From positions 510,178,741-510,242,740 of the forward strand of contig NC_057809.1 of the NCBI RefSeq assembly GCF_018294505.1: a stretch of DNA of 64,000 nt, written 5' to 3'. The DNA is from Triticum aestivum. Lineage: Eukaryota; Streptophyta; Magnoliopsida; Poales; Poaceae. Below are positions 22,149-32,652 of the stretch, one piece after another. The translations under genes were made by a program, and so were the position numbers. The stretch's first letter is position 1. The number at the start of each line of letters is the position of its first letter. The notes under the pieces are model-generated. The model ran no database searches, was not told the DNA's origin, and saw nothing but the letters and a program-made list of their open reading frames with translations.

Positions 22149-25100
22149 GAAAGCGCGCTCATTGCTTTCCTGGGGGCGAATGTCGACGTGTTTGCGTGGC
22201 AACCGTCTGACATCCCCGGTGTTCCCAGGAAAGTAATTGAGCATCATCTTGCCGTTTGTCCTCATGCGTGGCCCGTCAAGCAGAAGGTCAGGAAGCAAGC
22301 AGTGGAGCACCAAGAATTCATAGCAGAAGAAATCAAGAAGTTGGAGGCAGCAGGCCTTGTCAGAGGAGTGCTCCATCCTACGTGGTTCGCCAATCCTGTA
22401 GTCGTGCGCAAGGCAAATGGGAAATGGAGACTTTGTATTGACTTCACAGATATTAACAAAGCTTGTCCCAAAGACCCATTTCCTTTGCCGCGCATTGACC
22501 AGATTGTTGACTGCACGGCCGGATGTGATTTGCTTTCATTTCTTGACGCATACTCAGGATACCATCAGATCTTCATGGCAGAAGAGGATGAGGAGAAGAC
22601 CGCATTCATTACTCCATGTGGCACGTACTGTTTCATACGGATGCCTTTTGGTTTAAAAAATGCTGGTTCAACATTTGCAAGGGTAGTCCATGTCGCTCTT
22701 GAGCCACAAATACACAAAAATGTGGAAGCCTACATGGATGACATAGTGGTCAAGAGCAAGGACAAGGCAACTCTGATTCAAGATTTAGACGAGACCTTTG
22801 CAAATCTACACAAGATCAGCGTCAAGCTCAACCCCGAGAAGTGTGTGTTTGGAGTCCCCTCCGGCAAGCTTCTCGGATTCTTCGTGTCTCAGCGGGGAAT
22901 CGAAGCCAATCCCGACAAGATCAATGCCATTGAGCAGATTGAAGCACCAAAGCGCGTCAAGGATGTACAAAGACTTGCCGGTTGCGTGGCTGGTCTCAGC
23001 AGGTTTATCTCTAGGTCTGCTGAGCGCGCCCTGCCGTTTTTCAAAATATTGAAAAAGGCAGGTCCAATGAAATGGACTCTGGAAGCGGAGGCTGCGCTGC
23101 AAGACTTGAAGAGATACCTGTCCTCCGCTCCAATACTTGTCGCACCTAAGCCACAAGAGAAGTTGCTGCTGTATATAGCGGCAACCAATCAAGTGATTAG
23201 TGCTGCGTTAGTAGCAGAGAGGGAGGCAGATGACGAGCCAGCAACCATGGCAGGCGCATCCAGCGACAAGCAGGGGGCTTCCCCGACAAGCTCTGGCCCC
23301 GACAAGGGTGGATCTGCGCAGACGCGCGAGGAGATACAGAAGAGAATGGTGCAGCGCCCAGTTTACTTTGTCAGTTCCCTTCTACAGGGGGCTAGGTCAA
23401 GGTACTCTGGTCTGCAGGAATTGCTTTTCGGCCTTCTCATGGCCTCGAGAAAGCTGCGCCATTACTTCCAAGAACATGAGATCATAGTTGTCACTCGCTT
23501 TCCGCTGAAGAGGATACTACAGAATCCAGAAGCGACAGGCAGGATTGTTGAGTGGGCACTGGAACTGTCAAGCTTTGGCCTCAAGTTTGAGAGTACTTCA
23601 ACTATCCAAAGCAGAGCATTGGCAGAATTCATAGCAGAATGGACGCCAACACCAGACGAAGAAATTCCAGAAACGAGCATCCCCGTCAAGGAAGCAAGCA
23701 AAGAGTGGCTGATGTACTTTGACGGTGCCTTTTCGCTGCAAGGCACCGGCGCTGGCGTGCTGCTTGTCGCGCCCACCGGAGAGCACCTCAAGTACGTAGT
23801 CCAGATGCACTTCCCCAAGGAGAAAGCGACAAACAATACTGCAGAGTATGAAGGTTTGCTTGCCGGTCTCAGGATAGCGGCAGACCTTGGAGTCAAGAAG
23901 CTCATTGTCAGGGGATACTCACAGCTTGTCGTCCGCCAAGTGAACAAGAGCTATCAGAGTCCGTTGATGGAAGCCTACGTCGACGAAGTGAGAAAGCTAG
24001 AAGAGCACTTTGACGGCCTACAGATGGAGCATGTCCCAAGAGCTTAGAACGCCATTGCCGATGGCCTATCAAAGTGCGCCGCACTTAAGTTACTTGTGGA
24101 ACCAGGGATCTTTGTGCTCAAGCTGACTCAACCGTCCGTAACGCCATCTACTGGACAGAGCAAGAAGAGGAAGTTGATTTCTGGTGACTATTTGCCGGCA
24201 GAGCTTCTCGAAGCCGCCGCCAAGAAGGTCCCCAAGATCAACGCCAAGAGCGCTGAGGAGCAGTCTGCTCCGGCAAGCCCTAGGGTCTGTTCCGTTGAAG
24301 CAGAAGCTCCCGTCAAGTTTTGCTCCGGCAAGCTTGCCGGGGAAAGTCAAGCTCCGGCAAAGCCGCAGGTTCTCGCCGTAGAAGCGGACGTTCCCGCAGC
24401 AACAGATTTGCCTTGCGCTAAGGAGCAATCTGCTCCGGCAAACTCTAGGGTTTGTTCCGTTGAAGCAGAAGCTCCCGACAAGTTTTGCTCCGGCAAGCTT
24501 GCCGGGGAACGTCAAGCTCCGGCAGAGCCACAGATTCTCGCCGTAGAAGCGGATGTTCCCGCAGCCACAGATTTGCCTTTAGTCCTTGTTGTCGAGCCAC
24601 AAGCTCCAGCATGGGCACAGCGGATTGTCCGTTTCCTTCAGACAGGAGAACTTCCCGAAGAGCAAGAAGAAGCGGAAAGAGTAGCCCGACAGTCAAGTAT
24701 GTACCAGTTTGTCGACAAGACACTGTAGAGAAGAAGACTCAACGGTGTGAAATTGAAGTGTATTCCCCGGGAAGACGGACAAAAGCTGTTGGCAGAAATA
24801 CATGGAGGCATATGTGGTCACCACATTGGCGCAAGAGCACTTGCCGGCAAGGTTTCTTTTGGCCGATAGCCCTCCAGGATGCAACTGCACAAGTAACCAA
24901 GTGTGAAGCGTGCCAGTTCCATTCCAAGCAGATACATCAACCAGCTCAAGCTCTCCAGACGATCCCTTTATCCTGGCCATTTTCGGTCTGGGGGCTCGAC
25001 ATCCTCGACCCCTTTCCCCGAGCAGTCGGGGGCTTTGAGTACTTGTACGTTGCAATCGACAAGTTCACAAAGTGGCCGGAAGTGGAACTAGTGAGGAAGG

Positions 25101-25834
25101 TGACAGCACAGTCACCAGTCAAGTTCTTCAGGTCGATTGCTTGCCGCTTCGGGATCCCTAACAGGATAATCACCGACAACGGCACGCAATTCACGAGCCG
25201 CACCTTCATGCAGTATGTCCAAGATCTTGGCGCCAAGGTCTGCTTCGCTTCTGTTGCTCACCCGAGAAGCACCGGTCAAGCGGAGAGGGCAAATGCTGAA
25301 GTGCTGCGTGGGCTCAAGACCAGAACTTTCGACAGGCTGCACAAGTGCGGAAGAGACTGGATCAAGGAGCTGCTGGTGGTTCTTTGATCGATCAGGACGA
25401 CGCCAAATCGAGCCACTGGCCAGACACCTTTCGCTCTAGTCTATGGAGCAGAGGCAGTTCTCCCCACGGAACTCGTATACGGGTCACCTCGAGTGCTCGC
25501 TTATGATGAGCTTGAGCAAGAGCAGCTGCGACAAGATGACGCGCTACTCCTTGAGGAAGACCGTCTTCAGGCTGCTGTACGAGCTGCTCGCTACCAGCAA
25601 GCTTTGCGCCGCTACCATAGCCGCAAAGTTAATGCCAGAAGTCTCGAGGAAGGTGACCTTGTTCTTCGGCGTGTTCAGTCCGCCAAGAATTCCAACAAGT
25701 TGACACCAAAGTGGGAAGGCCCTTACCGGGTGAAACGAGTCACTAGGCCTGGCACTGTCCGCCTTGAGACCGAAGATGCCATTCCGGTGAGCAACTCCTG
25801 GAACATTGAGCATCTTCGTAAGTTTTACCCGTAA
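22149..25834 (+). pseudogene. pol: Tat pol, copy C: RT, RNase H, archaeal-type RNase H, integrase
   Basis: The frame opens with 'ESALIAFLGANVDVFAWQ'. RT has YMDD near codon 180 from 22188; the second RNase H spans roughly codons 505-625. The second RNase H motif GDSQLV reads GYSQLV, losing one catalytic Asp. Stops are TAG 24045-24047 and TAG 24726-24728. A 14-bp deletion near 24848, between two CCGGCAA repeats, shifts the integrase frame, and TGA lies at 25385-25387. Integrase retains the second catalytic Asp (GAC 25175-25177) that copies A and B have lost. The C-terminal 113 codons (25493-25834) are open. Confidence 0.9.
24252..24582 (+). repeat. Two tandem 165-bp (55-residue) repeats in the RNase H-integrase linker
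   Basis: Two units start at 24252 and 24417. Each encodes 'EQSAPA..RVCSVEAEAP..FCSGKLAGE.QAPA' and ends in 'VEADVPAATDLP'. The same linker repeats occur in copies A, B and D. No known domain is recognised; the segment is Pro/Ala/Glu-rich and probably flexible. Confidence 0.88.
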
Positions 25835-26750
25835 GGCGCGGTTGCCGGAACCTGTTCCGGCAACCACCTTTTCTACAAGTCTTGCCGCTGTTGCATGTAA
25901 TCCTTTGTACAAAGCCGGGCGCAGACCCGTGCATAAGTAAAGCTCATGTGCTCCGCACATCTTGTCAATTTCATGCTTTCTATTTTTTGCATATGTGATC
26001 TGACACTTTGTGCAGCACCTACTCCCCGGTAAGTAATAACGAGCCGTAAGGCTCCATATCTTTATTTTCTCTTCTTTCTTTTTCTCAAGGAAAGGAAGGT
26101 TCCCTCGCCCACAAGTTTGCCGGGGGGAAAAGGAGAAGATAATGGTATGGACCAGGCGTCGTTAAAGAAAGTTTCGCCTTACCGGGAAGCAAACAACAGA
26201 AAAGCTAAGTTGCCAAAGTTTCAGCAATCAGATTTTTTTTTTAATTTTTAAGTTATCTCCCTTGAACGACCGCACTTTGTATGGAAAACCTGTGCGCGGA
26301 GGAACCAACTCATAGCTAGTTGTGCCCTTACTTTGTTTCGAGTCCGCTCAACAACTTAAGTGAGCTGCAACTAGTTGCAACAAGGTTTCTTGTCGGTAGC
26401 GGCACCGCCAGCAGGCTGCTGACGTCCCGCACTCAGCGCTCGCGGCTCAGGTGCCTGCACCGGCAAGTTCCCTAAAAGCGTAGGGCAAAAACATACAAAG
26501 GGAGGAATCAAGTAAAGGGAATAACATTGCAATCATTGCCCGAAATAGAGTTATATTACAAAGATAGCTTGTCGTGGCTCTAACAGATTGTTTTCATAAC
26601 ATGACAAACAGCGACAAGAAAAGAAGAAGCGGGCGGCCTAGTCTACGCGAGCGCCCTCGATCCTCTTGATCCCGCTCACCTTGTCCACAATGGGTGCAAC
26701 AAGGGTCTTGAGCGCCTCCAGATCAGCATCCGGCGGCAGGGTCTTGAGGA
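25835..26750. other. 3' noncoding region of Tat copy C plus end of the opposite-strand gene
   Basis: It is colinear with 13037-13945 of copy B. The last ~110 bp (about 26640-26750) encode, on the minus strand, the C-terminal residues of the coiled-coil exon before the break with copy D. No separate gene is supported. Confidence 0.75.
25840..25865. repeat. Perfect 26-bp palindrome just after integrase, copy C
   Basis: Sequence and position match the palindromes at 2158-2183 and 13042-13067. Confidence 0.85.
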
Positions 26751-26751
26751 T

Positions 26752-28820
26752 GTCTCAGACCACCGCCACCGTTCCCGCCAAGCGGCCAAGGGAAACTACT
26801 CCTCCGTCTCCCCGCGCCGGGCGTGAGCCGGACTTCGACTTCTCCGCGTTCAGCTCCGAGGAGGAAGAAGAAGAAGAGTAATATTCTCTTGTTGTACTTG
26901 TAGTTCTTCAATCCTTGCTGTCTTGTCTTGTATCCCATTTGCTTTACTCTGAACTTGTTCCTTTTTACGACTCTGGCCCAGAGAGCAGCAAAGAGAGCCA
27001 AGGTCCCGGTGATCGTCATCGAGGATGAGCCCACTGCGACAGCAGGGGGTGCGCCCGAGACAACCTTGCCGGACCCGGCAACTTTCCTCCAGAGCAGCTC
27101 CCAGCGTAAGTATATGATTTGCTATCCGCTGTGAGGTGCGCATGGATACTCTGTCTTTGCTGATATCTGTTTGTTGGTTTGTGTAGAAGCATAGCAACCC
27201 CACCAGGAGCCAAGGGAGAGTCCTTCGGCAAGGGAGAGCTTTCCGGTAAGGGAGAAGTCTCCGGCAAGGGACAGCACTAGCGGCCCCCCGACGGAGGAGA
27301 CTATGACTGCAGAACCCGGGACAGGTAATCCTTCCGCTACAAGATTTCCCTTGGGTTCTTCTTATTTTGATCTTCTTCTTGGGTTTTTATTGGATTTTGC
27401 TTGACTCTTCTCCCTTTTCCGGCTGTCAGGCCCATCTGCTACGGAGCCGATGGAGACCGAGGTTGCCACCGATGAAGCAGCCGGTGCTGACGATCCCGCC
27501 GGCGCAGAGGCCGCCAAGGCTGCCGCTGCAGCAACTAGCGAGGGGTCCAGCGATCGCACTGACGGCCCTGAGGCTGCAGGAGCGCCAGGCGCTGCGCCGA
27601 CCGCCGACCCGTCTGCCGCTGCCGCAGCGCCAGCCTCCGAAGAGCCCCAGCCCGGCATCTATTTGAAGGCCGGCGATGACGTCTTCATCAACCTCCCCTG
27701 GGCGTCAATCTCCAGGGCGCCGGTCGAGGGAGAGATCTTCGACGGGGAGGTGCTCGCCTCTGTTGGGCTGACGCTGGTTGATGCGCCAAGCAGCAGCAGC
27801 AACGAGCCTGAGGAGGAGTGGCTGCTGCGAAAGTTATTGTCGCTCTACCGCGCGCGGCAAGCCAAGCTGGAATCCCGCGAGGCACTTGTCGCGAAGGCGG
27901 GAGCGGACATCGAGAAGCGCGCGGAGGAGCTCCGGGGTCTCCACCAGGAAGCTCTCCGGTCCTTGGCAGAGGAGCGGGAGCAACTTGCCGAAGCGCAGAA
28001 GGCCTTCCTCCTCGGGAAGGCTGAAATCAGAGAGCAACAGCGGCTTGCCGCTGAGAAGCTGTCTGCGCAGGAAGGCGAGCTGGCGCAGCGGAAGGTCAAT
28101 CTTGACGCCCACAAGGAGGAGCTTGCCGCGCGCGAGGAAAAATTTGGCGAAGCCCTCAAGCAAGCAGAAGATGCTGCCGCAGCCGCTGAAGCCGCCAAGA
28201 AGGAGCTGGAGACGAAGGTGGCGCAGCTGGAGGCCGATCTCGCCGAGAAGGGCAAAGAGCTCAGCGCCGCCAAGGTCTCCAACGTGGATCTTGAGTTGAA
28301 GCTGACCACTTTGACCAAGACGCTGGATGGCGCCAAGGAGCAAGAAGCGGCCTTGAAGGAGGAGATCAGGGCCGACAAGGCGCTGCTGGAGAGTGCTGCC
28401 GTCACCCAGAATGCTTTCAGGGAGACTGTGGAGCACTGGATGGAGAGTCTTGTGAGTGTTGCCGCAGACATTGACAGGGAGCTGGCGCAGCTGGGGATGG
28501 AGGATATCGGGTATCCCTCCGACGAGAACCTCCAACCCAGCGCCAAGCTTGTCTTGTTCGTCAAAGGCGTGGCGACGGCCCTCCAGCGACTCCGGGAGAG
28601 GATCCCAAAGCAGCTGGCCGACGAGTCGCGCAAGATCTGCGCGGGAGGTCTTCAGAAAGTCTTGGTGAAGGTGGCCTTCCGCAATCCGGGCCTCAACCTC
28701 ACCAACGTCCTCAAGACCCTGCCGCCAGATGCTGATCTGGAGGCGCTCAAGACCCTTGTCGCACCCATTGTGGACAAGGTGAGCGGGATCAAGAGGATCG
28801 AGGGCGCTCGCGTAGACTAG
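26752..28820 (+). pseudogene. Opposite-strand gene of the Tat element, copy D (exons 1 end to 4)
   Basis: This copy best shows the splicing. The end of exon 1 runs to 26877 with donor GTAATA; exon 2 is 26984-27105 with donor GTAAGT; exon 3 is 27187-27324 with donor GTAATC; exon 4 is 27430-28820 after a pyrimidine-rich tract ending 'ctgtcag'. Joining these sites keeps one phase-consistent frame. Exon 4 is open for about 463 codons and ends TAG: an Ala-rich start, then a long Glu/Ala/Lys coiled coil with regularly spaced Leu. In-frame TAG 27192-27194 in exon 3 would truncate the product. The first exon is cut at the C/D junction, so the N-terminal domain is missing. Confidence 0.68.
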
Positions 28821-29368
28821 GCCGCCCGCTTCTTCTTTTCTTGTCGCTGTTTGTCATGTTATGAAAAGAATCTGTTAGAGCCGCGACAAGCTATCTTTGT
28901 AATATAACTCTATTTCGGGCAATGATTGCAATGTTATTCCCTTTACTTGATTCCTCCCTTTGTATGTTTTTGCCCTTCGCTTTTAGGGAACTTGCCGGTG
29001 CAGGCACCTGAGCCGCGAGCGCTGAGTGCGGGACGTCAGCAGCCTGCTGGCGGTGCCGCTACCGACAAGAAACCTTGTCGCAACTAGTTACAGCTCACTT
29101 AAGTTGTTGAGCGGACTCGAAACAAAGTAAGGGCGCAACTAGCTACGAGTTGGTTCCTCCGCGCACAGGTTTTCCATACAAAGTGCGGTCGTTCAAGGGA
29201 GATAACTTAAAATTAAAAAATTCTGATTGCTCAAAGTTTTGGCAACTTAGCTTTTCTGTTGTTTGCTTCCCGGTAAGGCGAAACTTTCTTGAACGACGCC
29301 TGGTCCATACCATTATCTTCTCCTTTCCACCCCGGTAAACTTGTGGGCGAGGGAACCTTCCTTTCCGA
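28821..29368. other. 3' noncoding region of Tat copy D
   Basis: It matches 1385-1925 of copy A in the same direction. The part with the palindrome and the integrase stop codon is deleted, joining the noncoding DNA to integrase codons at about 29366. No gene is seen. Confidence 0.7.
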
Positions 29369-30835
29369 AATGCAATCTTCGGTCTCAAGGCGGACAGCGC
29401 CAGGCCTTGTGACTCGTTTCACCTGGTAAGGGCCTTCCCACTTTGGCGTCAACTTGTTGGAATTCTTGGCGGACTGAACGCGCCGAAGAACAAGGTCGCC
29501 TTCCTCGAGACTTCTGGCGTTAACTTTGCGGCTATGGTAGCGGCGCAAAGCTTGCTGGTAGCGAGCAGCTCGCACAGCAGCCTGAAGACGGTCTTCCTCA
29601 AGGAGCAGTGCGTCATCTTGTTGCAGCTGCTCTTGCTCAAGCTCATCATAAGCGAGGACTCGAGGTGACCCGTATACGAGTTCCGCGGGGATAACTGCCT
29701 CTGCTCCATAGACTAGCGAAAGGTGTCTGGCCAGTGGCTTGATTTGGCGTCGTCCTGATCCACCAAAGAACCACCGGCAGCTCCTCGATCCAGTTTCTTC
29801 CGCACTTGTGCAGCCTGTCGAAAGTTCTGGTCTTGAGCCCACGCAGCACTTCAGCATTTGCCCTCTCCGCTTGACCGTTGCTTCTCGGGTGAACAACAAA
29901 AGCGAAGCAGACCTTAGCGCCAAGATCTTGGACGTACTGCATGAAGGTGCGGCTCGTGAATTGCGTGCCGTTGTCGGTGATTATCCTGTTAGGGATCCCG
30001 AAGCGGCAAACAATCGACCTGAAGAACTTGACTGCTGACTATGCTGTCACCTTCCTCACTGGTTCCACTTCTGGCCACTTTGTGAACTTGTCGATTGCAA
30101 CGTACAAGTACTCAAAGCCCCCGACTGCTCGGGGAAAGGGGCCGAGGATGTCGAGCCCCCAGACCGAAAATGGCCAGGATAAAGGGATCGTCTGGAGAGC
30201 TTGAGCTAGTTGATGTATCTGCTTGGAATGGAACTGGCACGCTTCACACTTGGTTACTTGTGTAGTTGCATCCTGGAGGGTTGTCGGCCAAAAGAAACCT
30301 TGCCGGAATGCTTTGCCGGCAAGTGCTCTTGCGCCAATGTGGTGACCACATATGCCTCCATGTATCTCTGCCAACAGCTTTTGTCCGTCTTCCCGGTGAA
30401 TACACTTCAATTTCACACTGTTGAGTCTTCTTCTGTAGAGTATCTTGTCGACAAACTGGTACATACTTGACTGCCGGGCTACTCTTTCCGCTTCTTCTTG
30501 CTCTTCGGGAAGTTCTCCTGTCTGAAGGAAACGGACAATCCGCTGTGCCCATGCTGGAGCTTGTGGCTCGACAACAAGGACTAAAGGCAAACCTGCGGCT
30601 GCGGGAACATCCGCTTCTACGGCGAGAATCTGTGGCTCTGCCGAAGCTTGACGTTCCCCGGCAAACTTGCCGGAGGAAAACTTGTCGGGAGCTTCTGCTT
30701 CAACGGAACAAACCCTAGAGTTTGCCAGAGCAGATTGCTCCTCAGTGCAAGGCAAATCTGTTGCTGCGGGAACGTCCGCTTCTACGGCGAGAACATGTGG
30801 CTCTGCCGGAGCTTGACGTTCCCCGGCAAGGGACG
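29369..30835 (-). pseudogene. pol: Tat pol fragment, copy D: linker and integrase
   Basis: The fragment carries parts of the 55-residue linker repeats, the HHCC finger, the integrase core with intact second Asp (TDNGTQFT, near 29975) and 'NGQAERAN', and most of the C-terminal part. TAG near 30036-30038 interrupts the core, and a two-base loss near 29715 shifts the frame. The natural C-terminus is replaced by out-of-context codons from the noncoding region. Confidence 0.85.
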
Positions 30836-30852
30836 GAGTAGCCGCCTCCAAA

Positions 30853-31798
30853 GATATTATATGTGGATGACATATTATTGATTGGAGATGATATAGAATT
30901 TCTGGATAGCATAAAGGGATATTTGAATAAGAGTTTTTCAATGAAAGACCTCGGTGAAGCTGCTTACATATTGGGCATTAAGATCTATAGAGATAGATCA
31001 AGACGCTTAATTGGACTTTCACAAAGCACATACCTTGACAAAGTTTTGAAGAAGTTCAAAATGGATCAGGCAAAGAAAGGGTTCTTACCTGTGTTACAAG
31101 GTGTGAAGTTGAGTAAGACTCAATGTCCAACCATCGTAGAAGATAGAGAGAAAATGAAAGATGTTCCCTATGCTTCAGCCATAGGCTCTATCATGTATGC
31201 AATGTTGTGTACCAGACCTGATGTGTGCCTTGCTATAAGTCTAACAGGGAGGTACCAAAGTAATCCTGGAGTGGATCACTGGACAGCGGTCAATAACATC
31301 CTGAAGTACCTGAAAAGGACTAAGGATATGTTTCTCTTATATGGAGGTGACAAAGAGCTCATCGTAAATGGTTACGTTGATGCAAGCTTTGACACTGATC
31401 CGGACGATTCTAAATCGCAAACCGGATACGTGTTTATATTGAACGGTGGAGATGTCAGTTGGTGTAGTTCTAAACAAAGCGTCGTGGCGGGATCTACATG
31501 TGAAGCGGAGTACATAGATGCTTCGGAAGCAGCAAATGAAGGAGTCTGGATGAAGGAGTTCATATCTGATCTAGGTGTCATACCTAGTGCCTTGGCAAAG
31601 GAATCCAGATTTCACAAGAGAACCAAGCACATCAAGAGACGCTTCAATTCCATTCGGGATTTAGTCCAAGTGGGAGACATAAAAATTTGCAAGATACATA
31701 CGGATCTGAATGTTGCAGACCCGCTGACTAAGCCTCTTCCGCGAGCAAAACATGATCAGCACCAAGACTCCATGGGTATTAGAATCATTACTGTGTAA
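30853..31798 (+). pseudogene. pol: Copia pol 3' fragment: end of RT and RNase H
   Basis: It starts exactly at the RT YVDD region and runs through the RNase H segment ('GYVDASFDTDPDDSKSQTGY' split by charged turns) to 'NVADPLTKPLPRAKHDQ' and the stop at 31796-31798. It is open throughout, 311 residues from the first Met. It lacks gag, protease, integrase and most of RT. The left side abuts a scrap of Tat gag sequence. Confidence 0.92.
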
Positions 31799-31831
31799 TC
31801 TAGGTTATTGACTCTAGTGCAAGTGGGAGAC

Positions 31832-32638
31832 TGAAGGAAATATTCCCTAGAGGCAATAATAAAGTGATTATTTATTTCCTTATTTCATGATAAATGTTTA
31901 TTATTCATGCTAGAATCGTATTAACCGGAAACATAATACATGTGTGAATACATAGACAAACAGAGTGTCAGTAGTATGCCTCTACTTGACTAGCTCGTTG
32001 AATCAAAGATGGTTAAGTTTCCTAGCCATAGACATGAGTTGTCATTTGATTAATGGGGTCACATCATTAGAGAATGATGTGATTGACTTAACCCATTCCA
32101 TTAGCTTAGCACTTGATCGTCTAGTTTGTTGCTATTAACTTATACATGTTCCTATGACTATGAGATTATGCAACTCCCGTTTACCGGAGGAACACTTTGT
32201 GTGCTACCAAACGTCACAACGTAACTAGGTGATTATAGAGGTGATCTACAGGTGTCTCCAAAGGTACTTTTTGGTTTGGCGTATTTCGAGATTAGGATTT
32301 GTCACTCCGATTGTTGGAGAGGTATCTCTGGGCCCTCTCGGTAATGCACATCACTTAAGCCTTGCAAGCATTGCGACTAATAAGTTAGTTGCGAGATGAT
32401 GTATTACGGAACGAGTAAAGAGACTTGCCAGTAACGAGATTGAACTACGTATTGAGATACCAACGATCATATCTCGGGCAAGTAACATACCGATGACAAA
32501 GGGAACAACGTATGTTGTTATGCGGTCTGACCGATAAAGATCTTTGTAGAATATGTAGGAGCCAATATGATCTTGCTATGCATCACCATGATCTTGTGTG
32601 TGCATAGGAAAATTTTGAAATTACTACATTCCCCAACA
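31832..32638 (+). repeat. Copia LTR1 (internally deleted, 807 bp)
   Basis: It starts TGAAGGAAATATTCCC after the purine tract AAGTGGGAGAC and ends TTCCCCAACA. Compared with LTR2 it lacks about 0.9 kb after 'gccaatatga', including the TATA region. ATGATCTTG occurs at 32567-32575 and again at 32588-32596, bracketing the joint. Confidence 0.92.
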
Positions 32639-32639
32639 G

Positions 32640-32652
32640 TGGTATCAAAGCC
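32640..32652 (+). other. Primer-binding site (initiator tRNA-Met type)
   Basis: TGGTATCAAAGCC directly follows LTR1. TGGTATCAGAGC is the usual Copia site complementary to the 3' end of initiator tRNA-Met; one base differs. Confidence 0.85.

Larger units (their letters stand above)
19207..26750 (+). mobile_element. Tat-lineage Gypsy retrotransposon, copy C (5' complete, 3' truncated)
   Basis: The copy follows the LTR and has primer site, gag, protease, RT, both RNase H domains, integrase and the 3' noncoding region. It breaks at about 26750, within the last ~110 bp of the opposite-strand gene, where it joins copy D in inverted direction. It has no 3' LTR. Confidence 0.9.
26751..30852 (-). mobile_element. 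Tat-lineage Gypsy retrotransposon, copy D (heavily deleted)
   Basis: Minus-strand copy with, from right to left, a few bases of gag start (30831-30849), the linker plus integrase (30830-29369), noncoding region, and the opposite-strand gene from the end of its exon 1 onward. Deletions have removed protease, RT and both RNase H domains (junction about 30830) and about 0.3 kb around the integrase stop (junction about 29366). There is no LTR. Confidence 0.88.

Noticed and set aside
31832..32638. A solo LTR
   Set aside because: It is directly preceded by a polypurine tract and followed by a primer site of the same family, so it is an internal shared LTR.
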